A DNA stretch of 38,265 nucleotides, from the NCBI RefSeq assembly GCF_000281955.1, contig NZ_AKKF01000142.1, positions 1 through 38,265 of the forward strand. Reading direction: 5' to 3'. The notes beneath the pieces are model-generated. The model made no database searches, was not told where the DNA came from, and saw only the letters and a list, made by a program, of their open reading frames with translations. The DNA is from Caulobacter sp. AP07 (lineage in GTDB: Bacteria > Pseudomonadota > Alphaproteobacteria > Caulobacterales > Caulobacteraceae). Within the stretch, counting starts at the first letter, position 1; each line of letters opens with the position of its first letter. Of the stretch, positions 8,146-15,005 are shown in pieces. The position numbers were made by a program, and so were the translations under genes.

Positions 8146-8541
8146 CTAGCCGCCGGGCTTGGGCGTGGGGTGATCATGAGTTTCCCGCGCGGCCGGCTGC
8201 GCCGCGGGCGGCATGCAGGGCATGTCGCCCGGCTTCATCATCGCCCCATCCGGCATGGATCCGGCCGAGGGCTTGCCCATTGGCGTCGACGCGGGCGGAG
8301 CGGACCTGGTTGGGCCCGGCGCGTGGGTCCCGGCGCCGCCCATGCCCCCACCCGACATCATGCCGGACGTCATCATCGGGCAATCTCGCGCCGGAGCCTC
8401 CACGGGCTTGGGCGGCGCGGTCGAGGCGGCAGGAGCGGTCTCGGCCGGATGGTGGCCCGCGTGCGGGTCCTGCCCGCCCGCCTGGGCTGGCGCCGCCAGG
8501 AGCGACATCAGGACCGGCAGCGTCGTCAAGATCATGCGCAT
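8146..8541 (-). CDS. Secreted Met/His-rich protein, possible copper binder
   Basis: A 131-residue protein with a clean signal peptide (MRMILTTLPVLMSLLAAPAQA, cleavage after about residue 21) and AAAGGTG before the ATG at 8541. The mature part is low-complexity with dense Met and His clusters: DPHAGHHPAE, CPMMTSGMMSGGGMGG, MPDGAMMKPGDMPCM and a final HDH. Met-rich periplasmic segments of this kind bind Cu(I)/Ag(I) in CopB/CopC/CusF-type systems. It follows a small membrane protein by 29 bases in one operon with a FixK-type box upstream, and a copper-ATPase C-terminal remnant lies just beyond. Copper binding is inferred from composition. Confidence 0.8.
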   Translation of the reverse strand: MRMILTTLPVLMSLLAAPAQAGGQDPHAGHHPAETAPAASTAPPKPVEAPARDCPMMTSGMMSGGGMGGAGTHAPGPTRSAPPASTPMGKPSAGSMPDGAMMKPGDMPCMPPAAQPAARETHDHPTPKPGG

Positions 8542-8570
8542 GGTCACACCTTTCTGATCAAGCAGCGCGC

Positions 8571-8858
8571 TCAACGGCGCGCGAGGAAGCCAAAGGCATT
8601 GTAGAGGGCGGCGAACAGCGCCCCGAGAAACGCGCCTGCCGCCACAGCGCAGAGTCCTCCCGCGACCAGCCCCGACACCGCGCCGATCGGCATGACCCCG
8701 AACAGCGACAGGTACATATGCGAGGCGCCGCCAAGACCGCTGGCGGCGAGAAGCCAGCACGCCACGTAGATCAGGCCGAGGAAGGTCGCGCCGGTCGCCG
8801 CGCAGCGGATCGGGCTGAGCGCCGACGTCGCGGACGACGGCATCTGGGTGGTGGTCAT
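8571..8858 (-). CDS. Small membrane protein, first gene of the Met-rich operon
   Basis: A 95-residue protein with GGGAGGCG before the ATG at 8858. It has hydrophobic segments at about residues 23-42 (TGATFLGLIYVACWLLAASG) and 50-85 (FGVMPIGAVSGLVAGGLCAVAAGAFLGALFAAL), with two to three membrane spans, and ends in a basic ARR. No family is recognised. A FixK/FNR-type palindrome lies 62 bases upstream, so this gene and the Met-rich protein gene after it are probably induced when oxygen falls. Confidence 0.8.
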   Translation of the reverse strand: MTTTQMPSSATSALSPIRCAATGATFLGLIYVACWLLAASGLGGASHMYLSLFGVMPIGAVSGLVAGGLCAVAAGAFLGALFAALYNAFGFLARR

Positions 8859-8919
8859 GGCTCGCCTCCCTTCAAGGCTTGCTTGTCCTATGAGTTTCCG
8901 CGCCGTGACCTTCATCGCA

Positions 8920-8933
8920 TTGACGTGGATCAA
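8920..8933 (-). promoter_or_regulatory. FixK/FNR-type box TTGATCCACGTCAA
   Basis: A perfect TTGA-N6-TCAA palindrome, 62 bases upstream of the 95-residue membrane protein gene. Binding by the FixK-like regulator encoded at 22.0 kb is inferred. Confidence 0.7.
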
Positions 8934-8950
8934 GAACTTCGAAGCCCCGG

Positions 8951-9063
8951 CTAGAGCTCGACGGCCCGCTCCCTCAGGGCGTTGGCGATGAGGCTGAATG
9001 ACGACAAGGCCATCGCCGCGGCGGCGAGCTGAGGCGATGACAGAAGCTTGAAGCTCGGACGGC
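8951..9063 (-). pseudogene. C-terminal remnant of a copper-type P-type ATPase
   Basis: Read on the minus strand, this stretch gives SPQLAAAAMALSSFSLIANALRER followed shortly by TAG, closely resembling the last transmembrane helix of CopA-type heavy-metal ATPases (usually SPxxAAAAMALSSVSVVxNALRLR). No start codon or upstream ATPase sequence is attached; the VIT1-like gene ends only a few bases upstream. It is best read as the tail of a lost copper exporter gene. A second possible piece lies at 11.3-11.5 kb. Confidence 0.6.
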
Positions 9064-9066
9064 CAG

Positions 9067-9768
9067 CTAGGCCGCCACGCCGACCAATCGACCAACGCCC
9101 GCTGTGACGCCCATGGCCACCAGGCCCCAGAATGTGACGCGCAGCGTCGCCCGCCACGGCCGCGCCCCGCCCGCCAGGGCGCCGACGAAGCCCAGCAACG
9201 CCAGGCATGCGGTCGAGATCAGCACCACGATCGGAACAAGCAGCGAGGTCGGGGCCAGAAGCACCATCAGCAGCGGCATGACCGCCCCGGCCGCGAAGCT
9301 GCTGGCGGAAGCGACGGCGGCCTGGATCGGCCGCGCCGCCATCGCCTCGGAAATACCCAACTCATCCTGGGCATGGGCTCCGAGCGCGTCCTTGTTCATC
9401 AGTTGGGTCGCCACGCGCCTGGCGGTTTGATCATCCAGTCCCCTTCGCACATAGACTTGGACGAGCTCCTCGTGTTCGGCGTCAGGATCGTCGTGCAACT
9501 CCGCCGTCTCGCGGGCCAGATCGGCTTGTTCGGCGTCAGCCTGCGAACTGACCGAGACATATTCGCCAGCGGCCATGGACATGGCGCCCGCGACCAATCC
9601 GGCAACGCCTGCGACCAGGACGTCCGCGGGCTTGGCCGCGGCGGCGGCGACACCGACGACGAGGCTCGCCGTCGACACCAGCCCGTCGTTGGCCCCCAAC
9701 ACCGCAGCCCGAAGCCAACCGATACGGGAGATCAGATGGCCTTCGATGTGACGCGTCGATCGGGGCAT
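9067..9768 (-). CDS. VIT1/CCC1-family iron/manganese transporter
   Basis: A 233-residue membrane protein that starts HIEGHLISRIGWLRAAVLGANDGLVSTASLVVG, the hallmark first helix of VIT1/CCC1 proteins. It has the conserved AMSMAAGEYVSVSSQADAE segment and a cytoplasmic acidic/His metal-binding region (ELHDDPDAEHEELVQVYVRRGL), and three more helices at the C-terminus. Family members move Fe2+ or Mn2+ out of the cytosol. The ATG at 9768 has only a weak GGACAGG upstream. It runs away from the cytochrome gene at 9862 on the same strand (93-base gap), so it may share that operon's promoter. Confidence 0.9.
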   Translation of the reverse strand: MPRSTRHIEGHLISRIGWLRAAVLGANDGLVSTASLVVGVAAAAAKPADVLVAGVAGLVAGAMSMAAGEYVSVSSQADAEQADLARETAELHDDPDAEHEELVQVYVRRGLDDQTARRVATQLMNKDALGAHAQDELGISEAMAARPIQAAVASASSFAAGAVMPLLMVLLAPTSLLVPIVVLISTACLALLGFVGALAGGARPWRATLRVTFWGLVAMGVTAGVGRLVGVAA

Positions 9769-9804
9769 GGAACCTGTCCAATGTTTCGGAGGAGATGCGA
9801 CCGG

Positions 9805-9820
9805 CGAACGCCGGCGTTCG
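9805..9820. terminator. 16-base palindrome between cytochrome and VIT1 genes
   Basis: CGAACGCC and GGCGTTCG form a perfect palindrome 41 bases past the cytochrome stop on the minus strand. Without loop or T-run it is only a candidate for a weak terminator or processing site. Confidence 0.3.
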
Positions 9821-9861
9821 GGTCGAGGAACCCGTGATTTGACGGGACCGCGCGGCCCTTC

Positions 9862-10242
9862 TCATCGTCTGGGAACCCGCGCCGGAGCGTCTGGCTCCAG
9901 ACTCTTCAGATAGACGGTGAGGGCCTCGATCTCGTGGGGGTCCAAGACCCATTCCGGCATGGGCCCATGCCCCACGACGATACCTTCGGCCAAGGCCTCG
10001 CCAAGTTGCTCGACGGGATAGCGATAGTGAAGGTCGCGCAATCGCGGCGCCTTGGGCAAAGGGCTGTCGCCCACGCGATCCACGGCGTGACATCCGCCGC
10101 AGTCGCGCTTGGCGATAGCCTGCCCCTGCGCGAGACGCTCGCGGGGCGGAGTGTCGTCGATCCCGGCCTGTGGCCGCCCGGCGCCCACCACGGTCAGCGC
10201 CAGGACGGTCATCAAGGCCAAGGCCCGTGCTCCGACGCTCAT
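9862..10242 (-). CDS. Periplasmic single-haem cytochrome c
   Basis: 126 residues with a signal peptide of about 26 residues, one haem site C48-GG-C51-H52, and a likely axial methionine in GHGPMPEWVL near residue 94. Size and order (CxxCH early, Met late) are those of class I cytochromes c, which carry electrons between periplasmic enzymes and oxidases. It is divergent from the DUF2267-cytochrome pair; both sides share a FixK-type box at 10300-10313. One of three cytochromes of similar design in this island (the others are at 10.8 and 13.5 kb), all with a conserved RYP/RYR motif after the haem site. Confidence 0.92.
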   Translation of the reverse strand: MSVGARALALMTVLALTVVGAGRPQAGIDDTPPRERLAQGQAIAKRDCGGCHAVDRVGDSPLPKAPRLRDLHYRYPVEQLGEALAEGIVVGHGPMPEWVLDPHEIEALTVYLKSLEPDAPARVPRR

Positions 10243-10299
10243 CGTATGCTCCTCAATGTTTCCAGGTCGATCTTGATAGGGCCAGCGGCCGGATCAGAT

Positions 10300-10313
10300 T
10301 TGATCCTTGTCAA
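10300..10313. promoter_or_regulatory. FixK/FNR-type box TTGATCCTTGTCAA between divergent operons
   Basis: A perfect TTGA-N6-TCAA palindrome. It lies 53 bases before the DUF2267 start on the plus strand and 57 bases before the cytochrome start on the minus strand, so a single site could serve both. Confidence 0.75.
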
Positions 10314-10366
10314 CACGCCCTCGCCGCGTCTCGCCGAAACTGTCGACCATGATCCTGGAGGGTCCC

Positions 10367-10807
10367 ATGGCCAGCAGTCTTCCGGTTTTCGACACCACCG
10401 TCCAAGAGACCAACGCCTGGCTGAAAGCCATCGCCAGCGAGCTTGGTCCCTGCGATCGCCACCAGGCCTATCTGGGGGCGCGCGCGACGCTGCACGCGCT
10501 GCGCGATCGCCTGACCCCGGACCCCGCGATGAACTTCGCCGCTCAGTTGCCGATGTTGCTGCGGGGTATGTTCACCGAGGGCTGGCGGCCGAGCCAGACG
10601 CCGACCCTTGACCGGCGCCTGGACGAATTCCTTGCCCGGATCGAGGAGACCTTGCCGCCAGACTTCCCGATCGAGACCGAGAGTCTGGCGCGTGGCGTCT
10701 TTCGAGGACTTGAGGCGCGGATGGACCACGACCTGCTAGCCAAGGTGATCCGGCAACTCCCGCTGCCGCTGCGCGCGCTGTGGCCCCAAACCCTGGCGAC
10801 GCTGTGA
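10367..10807 (+). CDS. DUF2267 protein
   Basis: A 146-residue soluble protein. The segment WLKAIASELGPCDRHQAYLGARATLHALRDRLTPDPAMNFAAQLPMLLRGMFTEGW is typical of DUF2267, whose members are mostly helical and of unknown biochemical role, often near stress or envelope genes. CTGGAGGG precedes the ATG at 10367. Its stop overlaps the GTG start of the following cytochrome (GTGA), so the two are translationally coupled. A FixK-type box 53 bases upstream suggests low-oxygen induction. Confidence 0.88.
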   Translation: MASSLPVFDTTVQETNAWLKAIASELGPCDRHQAYLGARATLHALRDRLTPDPAMNFAAQLPMLLRGMFTEGWRPSQTPTLDRRLDEFLARIEETLPPDFPIETESLARGVFRGLEARMDHDLLAKVIRQLPLPLRALWPQTLATL

Positions 10808-11220
10808 GCGCGCTCGCCAGCGATCCGCCGACCGTCAGCTCCACACGGAGTCTCTGGGGCCTTGCGGTGTTGGCCTCCGGCGTCGTGGCCGCCTGCGCCG
10901 CCTTGGAGCCTCTGCATCCCGGCCCCGAGGTTTCCCTTGTCGAGACCGGGCATGCGCTCGCTGTCAGTGAGTGCTCGGCCTGCCACACGGTGGGGGCGGG
11001 GGGCGGCGCTCCGGCCACCGACGCCCCCTCTTTCGCGAACGTCGCCGAACGCTATCGCAACTACCGGCTGGATTGGGAACTGGAGACCATTTCGCAGGTC
11101 GGTCACTATCGGATGCCGCCCAAGATGCTGACCTCCCCGGAAATCGACGCCCTGGCGGCCTATATTCGTACGCTCGACACCGCCAAACCCTCCCAGGCCC
11201 CGACGCCGCCGACCCGCTAG
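10804..11220 (+). CDS. Cytochrome c, possibly lipid-anchored
   Basis: 138 residues from GTG 10804, which overlaps the stop of the DUF2267 gene. A hydrophobic segment ends VVAAC, which fits a lipobox with Cys31, so the protein may be a periplasmic lipoprotein rather than soluble. The haem site is C57-SA-C60-H61 and the axial Met is probably in YRMPPKML. Its haem surroundings (GHALAVSECSACHTVG, RYRNYRLDWELE) resemble the cytochromes at 9.9 and 13.5 kb, pointing to paralogues. It is probably an electron carrier used under FixK control. Confidence 0.9.
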   Translation: MSALASDPPTVSSTRSLWGLAVLASGVVAACAALEPLHPGPEVSLVETGHALAVSECSACHTVGAGGGAPATDAPSFANVAERYRNYRLDWELETISQVGHYRMPPKMLTSPEIDALAAYIRTLDTAKPSQAPTPPTR

Positions 11221-11699
11221 GCCTTGGCCACCGCCCCGCGTCCCACGTCCAATCGCGCCGCGATCACCGTCGGGGCGGCCGCGGCGGCGGCGGTGAGCCA
11301 CAGCCCCCCCCCGGGGGCCTGACCGCTCGTGGACCAGCGCCTCGAGCCGCGCGCGCGCCACCAGCAACCCCGTAACAGGGCGACGCCCAGCGCGAGGCCG
11401 GCCCGCCCCGCGGGCCACCGCCAGACGCCGCCCGGGCTTGACCGGCGCGCCGGTCATATGGGCCAGGCCGACACCAGCCTTGCCGTCGCGGGCGAACACA
11501 GCGTTCCCGGCGCCATGGCCGAGATCATGGCGAGGACGGCCGGCCATGAGACGCCAAGACTGGCCGGGGTCGCGCCGACGTCAAGACGAGTCGATTTTCC
11601 GCTCATCGGCGAGGCGAAAGAGCCACCCGACCGCCGCAGATCCCGAGCATCGGCGAAGCCCTCGAGAGACCAGGAACCGCGTGCGCTGATCACGGTCGA
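11221..11699. other. 479-base stretch without an intact gene; possible copper-ATPase relic
   Basis: No convincing ORF on either strand. Near 11370-11510 the minus strand reads GNAVFARDGKAGVGLAHMTG then APVKPG, recalling the VxxDGKxAGLxAVADPVKP segment of the CopA-type ATPase phosphorylation domain, though with interruptions. It sits upstream, in the same orientation, of the clearer CopA C-terminal remnant at 8951-9063. The rest is very GC-rich, with runs such as CCCCCCCC near 11306. The relic reading is tentative. Confidence 0.35.
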
Positions 11700-12434
11700 T
11701 CAGGCGCGCGCCCGCCGTGTCGAACGGGTCGTCGAAACTGGCGCGATCGGGGTGGTCGTCTGGAACAGCGACAAGGGCAGGCCTGCTTGGCGGGCGGCCA
11801 TGATAAAGCCGACGCGGCAACCCATGGCGTCGAGATCGGCTTCCTGGACGTCGGCCCAGGCTTCAAACTTCGCCGCGCCCTTGGCCCTGGTCCTCAGGGC
11901 CTCGGCCAAACGCCCGTGACTGTTGCCCTCCACCAGATAGACGTACTGACAACGCGTGAGGGCCTCGCTGAAGGCGGCGCGTTCGGAATCCGCGGCGGCT
12001 TGCGGCGGTCGGATCGCCAGCAGGCTCAAGCCGGCTCGCCGGCATGCGTCGCGGGCGGCCAATGCTCGTCGCGCCGTGGCCTGCGCCTGTCCCGGATTGG
12101 GCGACGCGGAATCGACCCTGGCGACGGCTTGATCACAGGGCCCCAGGGTCGCGTCTAGCTGCGCCCAGACCGCGCGTGTCTGATCAATCAAGGCAGCGCT
12201 TGGCGTGGGATGCGAGCGTGGCGACGTTGGAGTCTCGTCGAAGGGCACGGACGATGGCAGGCGAAACACCCGTTGGGCGGGCCAGATCAGCGCCACGACC
12301 AGCCCTAGCAGGAGCGCGGCGGTCCAGACATTGCGCCTGGCCAGCATCCCTTCACCCGCGATCCGAACGACGGAGCGAGACGATGTTCCATCCACGCGGA
12401 CCTTGGGCGTCCGATCAGCGTAAACTTCGCTCAT
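11700..12434 (-). CDS. Membrane-anchored hypothetical protein
   Basis: 244 residues: a basic cytoplasmic N-terminus, one transmembrane helix at about 36-53 (NVWTAALLLGLVVALIWP), then a soluble, mainly helical, probably periplasmic domain with several cysteines. Its ATG overlaps the stop of the preceding membrane protein gene by four bases, so it is the last gene of the operon that begins at 13314. No family is recognised. Its position behind a FixK-type box and next to cytochrome genes suggests a role in the low-oxygen response, but nothing in the sequence names it. Confidence 0.75.
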   Translation of the reverse strand: MSEVYADRTPKVRVDGTSSRSVVRIAGEGMLARRNVWTAALLLGLVVALIWPAQRVFRLPSSVPFDETPTSPRSHPTPSAALIDQTRAVWAQLDATLGPCDQAVARVDSASPNPGQAQATARRALAARDACRRAGLSLLAIRPPQAAADSERAAFSEALTRCQYVYLVEGNSHGRLAEALRTRAKGAAKFEAWADVQEADLDAMGCRVGFIMAARQAGLPLSLFQTTTPIAPVSTTRSTRRARA

Positions 12435-12988
12435 GACCTGGCCCGCCGTCGCGCTTCCAGGGCCAGGGGCAGCGCCGCGAGATCCAGCGCCACCGCCAGG
12501 GCGGCCCCAAGACTACGCCAATCGGGCGTGGCGTTGACGGCCAGGACCGTCAAGGCCAGTGGCCCGCTGAGCGAAAGCAGCGCCCGCCCCCGCGCGCTCC
12601 ACCCGGCCGTCGCCGCCGGGCCGGCGCCCCCCAGCAGCGCCAAGGCCTGTACCGCGGCGACCGCCAGCACCGCCAGGGTGAGGCTCTGGCCGTTCGGCGC
12701 GTCGAGGAAGGCGAGCATGGCGCCGAAGCCACCGGTCACGCCCCCCCAGGCGAGCAGGGACCAAAAGGCGCCCGCCGGCTTGGCCGCGACGAGGCCGGCG
12801 ACCGCTCCCAGCATCAGACAAGTCTGCAACAGCGACGACGCGGCGGCGCCCGCCAGCGGGGCGGTCAGCGCCAAGGCCGGAAAGATCCAGCGCGGGTCAA
12901 GGCGCGACCGCTGCGCCGATCGTCTCTTCACCCGTCGCGCCACGTGATCCAAGGGGCGTCGATAGGCATGTCCACGCGGATAGGTCAT
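12431..12988 (-). CDS. Polytopic membrane protein of unknown function
   Basis: 185 residues with AGGAGA before the ATG at 12988. After a very basic N-terminus (RRVKRRSAQRSR) come five to six hydrophobic helices between about residues 33 and 175 and a basic tail. No motif for transport or catalysis is apparent. It is third in the minus-strand operon of four genes (51, 48, 185 and 244 residues), overlapping the last by ATGA. Members could form a small envelope complex; this is inference from gene order only. Confidence 0.75.
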   Translation of the reverse strand: MTYPRGHAYRRPLDHVARRVKRRSAQRSRLDPRWIFPALALTAPLAGAAASSLLQTCLMLGAVAGLVAAKPAGAFWSLLAWGGVTGGFGAMLAFLDAPNGQSLTLAVLAVAAVQALALLGGAGPAATAGWSARGRALLSLSGPLALTVLAVNATPDWRSLGAALAVALDLAALPLALEARRRARS

Positions 12989-13015
12989 TTGAGGTCTCCT
13001 GGGACGGCCCCGGCG

Positions 13016-13162
13016 CTAGCGAACGCTCAGCGGCTGCACGGCCGGCTCGTGATAGGGCTGACGCAACGGCCGCAGTTGACAGCTCGCCAGCGACGCCACG
13101 CCCAGAATGACCATGGCGGCGACCAGAACGGTCCGAGGTCCCAAAGAAGGGCGGCAGCTCAC
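13016..13162 (-). CDS. 48-residue small lipoprotein
   Basis: Reads MSCRPSLGPR, then a hydrophobic segment ending in the lipobox LASC, then a 20-residue tail (QLRPLRQPYHEPAVQPLSVR). It begins at GTG 13162, which overlaps the TGA of the preceding small gene (GTGA), and ends at TAG 13016, 27 bases before the next gene. The signal, lipobox and coupling argue for a real gene of a kind that automatic pipelines miss. Function unknown. Confidence 0.6.
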   Translation of the reverse strand: MSCRPSLGPRTVLVAAMVILGVASLASCQLRPLRQPYHEPAVQPLSVR

Positions 13163-13314
13163 CGCGCGATCCTCCGGACCCAGGGCCTTGGCGATCTACG
13201 CATGGCCGGGCCTTCGCCGGCGGCGGCCTGCACCGACACGGCGCTCAAGGTCAGGACGAAGGCCGCGAAAGCGACGACGTTCAGGATGACGAGGGCCAGT
13301 TGGAGAACGGTCAT
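13159..13314 (-). CDS. 51-residue small membrane protein
   Basis: Starts at ATG 13314 with a perfect AGGAGG nine bases upstream. Residues 1-30 (MTVLQLALVILNVVAFAAFV then LTLSAVSVQA) form one transmembrane helix or an uncleaved signal; the C-terminus is short and basic. It is the first gene of the operon running to 11700, and a FixK-type box lies 53 bases upstream, the same spacing as at the DUF2267 gene. The ribosome site and position make it credible despite its size. Confidence 0.65.
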   Translation of the reverse strand: MTVLQLALVILNVVAFAAFVLTLSAVSVQAAAGEGPAMRRSPRPWVRRIAR

Positions 13315-13367
13315 GACGCGAACCTCCTGTTGGTGGCTGATGATCTCTCGACGCGGCGCCCGCGATC

Positions 13368-13381
13368 TTGATCTTGCTCAA
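13368..13381 (-). promoter_or_regulatory. FixK/FNR-type box of the small-membrane-protein operon
   Basis: TTGATCTTGCTCAA on the plus strand, a perfect TTGA-N6-TCAA palindrome 53 bases before the 51-residue gene. The next gene on its other side ends at 13453, so it serves this operon. Confidence 0.7.
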
Positions 13382-13396
13382 TCGCGGGAAAACTTG

Positions 13397-13437
13397 GCCC
13401 CGCCCCGCGGGAGCGATCGGCGCTCCGCGGGGCGGGC
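13397..13437 (-). terminator. GC-rich hairpin terminator after the adhP-cytochrome operon
   Basis: A long stem (CGCCCCGCGG...AGCG pairing with CGCT...CCGCGGGGCGG, small bulges) lies just past the cytochrome stop. On the minus strand it is followed by GTTTTC, the expected U-tract. It separates this operon from the next FixK box. Confidence 0.7.
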
Positions 13438-13452
13438 TTCTCAAAGCCCCGA

Positions 13453-13860
13453 CTATCGCGGCCTGGTCCGAGGCCGAGGATCGAGGCTTCGGAGATAGGC
13501 CTTCAACTGAACGACCTCGTCCTCGTCCAGCTCGACCATCGGCATGCGCGGATGGTGGTCCGGAGTGCCCTCCTCGGGCGGCCGACCGGGCGCCAGCATG
13601 CCTTCGGTCAGGATCTGGTCGAGCCCGCCTGGCGGGTAGCGCCGGTACAGGGTCGCGAAGGGCGGCGCGTCGGCCAGCGGACTGGGCCTGGCGTCCACGG
13701 CGTGGCAGATTCCGCAATTGCGCTGGGCGATCCGTTGGCCGCCAAGCGCCTGCGAGGACAGCGGTCGCCGTGCTGGCTCGGAGGAGGCCTGAACCGCCGC
13801 CGCCAACCCCACGGCCAGGATGGCGAGAAGCCCCGCGCCGATCATCATGTCGCCCTTCAT
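13453..13860 (-). CDS. Periplasmic cytochrome c coupled to adhP
   Basis: 135 residues with an N-terminal signal (about 1-25), haem site C49-GI-C52-H53 and a likely Met ligand in HPRMPMVEL. It is a paralogue of the cytochromes at 9.9 and 10.8 kb, with the same [14 protein letters not shown] ... YRRYPPGGL arrangement. Its ATG overlaps the adhP stop (ATGA), so the two are made together. AdhP itself is a cytoplasmic NAD enzyme, so a direct electron transfer is unlikely; co-expression under low oxygen is the simpler reading. Confidence 0.92.
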   Translation of the reverse strand: MKGDMMIGAGLLAILAVGLAAAVQASSEPARRPLSSQALGGQRIAQRNCGICHAVDARPSPLADAPPFATLYRRYPPGGLDQILTEGMLAPGRPPEEGTPDHHPRMPMVELDEDEVVQLKAYLRSLDPRPRTRPR

Positions 13861-14891
13861 AGCCGATCCTCGAAATCGAGCACCACCCGGCCTTCGATCT
13901 CGCCGCGCGCCATGCGGTCGAAGACGCCGTTGATGTTGTCCAGCCTCTCGGCGTGGACCGTCGCCCGCACCCGGCCGTCGGCGGCGAAGGCCAGGGCCTC
14001 CCGCAGGTCCAGGCGCGTGCCGACGATGGAGCCGCGCACCGTGATCCCACGCAACACCGTGTCGAAGATCGACAGTGGGAAGTCGCCGGGCGGCAGGCCA
14101 TTGAGCGACACCGTGCCGCCCCGCCGAACCATGCCCAGGGCCTGGGAGAAGGCGATGGGCGACACGGCGGTGACCAGGACGCCCTGGGCGCCGCCGATTT
14201 CCTTTTGCAGGTAAGGGCCGGGATCGGCCTCTCGGGCATTGACCGTGATGTCGGCGCCCAGGGTACGCGCCAAATGAAGTTTGTCGTCGTCGATATCGAC
14301 GGCGGCGACCTTGAACCCCATGGCCTTGGCGTACTGCACGGCCATGTGGCCAAGCCCGCCGACGCCGGAGATCGCCACCCAGTCGCCGGGCTTGGCGTCG
14401 GTGACCTTCAGGCCCTTGTAGACGGTGACGCCGGCGCAGAGGATCGGCGCCGCCTCCAGGAAGCTCAGATTGGCCGGCAGGTGGCCGACATAGTCGGCGT
14501 CGGCCAACACGTACTCGGCGAAGCCGCCATCGACGGAATAGCCCGTGTTCCGCTGCGCCTCGCAGAGCGTCTCCCAGCCTCCCAGGCAGTGGGTGCAGTG
14601 GCCACAGGCCGTGTGCAGCCAAGGCACGCCGACCCGGTCGCCCTCTTTGACGTGCTCCACGCCCTTGCCGACCTGGACCACCGTGCCGACGCCCTCGTGA
14701 CCCGGAATGAGCGGAAGGATGGGCTTGACGGGCCAGTCGCCGTGGGCGGCGTGCAGGTCGGTGTGGCAGACTCCGCAGGCGGCCATCTTGACCAGCACCT
14801 GACCGCGACCGGGTTTGGGCCGCGCGACGTGCTCCACGACCAGCGCCTGGCCGAAGGCCCGAACGACGGCGGCCTTCATGGTCTTGTCCAT
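13857..14891 (-). CDS. adhP: Zinc-dependent alcohol dehydrogenase AdhP
   Basis: 344 residues of the medium-chain dehydrogenase family. Catalytic zinc ligands are in CGVCHTDLH (Cys39) and PGHEGVG (His65-Glu66). The structural zinc loop is C-x2-C-x2-C-x7-C in [16 protein letters not shown], and the NAD site GVGGLGH. It interconverts alcohols such as ethanol and aldehydes with NAD(H) in the cytoplasm; reducing acetaldehyde would regenerate NAD+ when respiration slows. GGAGGG precedes the ATG at 14891. A CTACGTA-N5-CCCAA motif about 95 bases upstream marks it as a likely direct FixJ target. Confidence 0.96.
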   Translation of the reverse strand: MDKTMKAAVVRAFGQALVVEHVARPKPGRGQVLVKMAACGVCHTDLHAAHGDWPVKPILPLIPGHEGVGTVVQVGKGVEHVKEGDRVGVPWLHTACGHCTHCLGGWETLCEAQRNTGYSVDGGFAEYVLADADYVGHLPANLSFLEAAPILCAGVTVYKGLKVTDAKPGDWVAISGVGGLGHMAVQYAKAMGFKVAAVDIDDDKLHLARTLGADITVNAREADPGPYLQKEIGGAQGVLVTAVSPIAFSQALGMVRRGGTVSLNGLPPGDFPLSIFDTVLRGITVRGSIVGTRLDLREALAFAADGRVRATVHAERLDNINGVFDRMARGEIEGRVVLDFEDRL

Positions 14892-14983
14892 GATATCCCT
14901 CCAGGTGGCGCCGAGGCGCGGCCTGGATGGAATGGGCCGCCTCGTCGTCGCGGTTTGATACCGCCGCCAGAGGCGCCTGGCAG

Positions 14984-15000
14984 TTGGGAGTAATACGTAG
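14984..15000 (-). promoter_or_regulatory. Putative FixJ site upstream of adhP
   Basis: On the minus strand CTACGTA, five bases, then CCCAA. The same motif with identical spacing precedes fixK at 21926-21942. The link to FixJ is inferred from gene context. Confidence 0.5.
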
Positions 15001-15005
15001 AGGCG

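Noticed and set aside
8146..8760. Longer form of the Met-rich protein starting near 8760
   Set aside because: The extension is arginine-rich and antisense-like over the upstream membrane protein gene; the signal peptide at 8541 marks the true start.
11329..11919. Plus-strand open frame over the gene-poor stretch and the end of the 244-residue gene
   Set aside because: No ribosome site, biased composition, and it overlaps a better-supported minus-strand gene.
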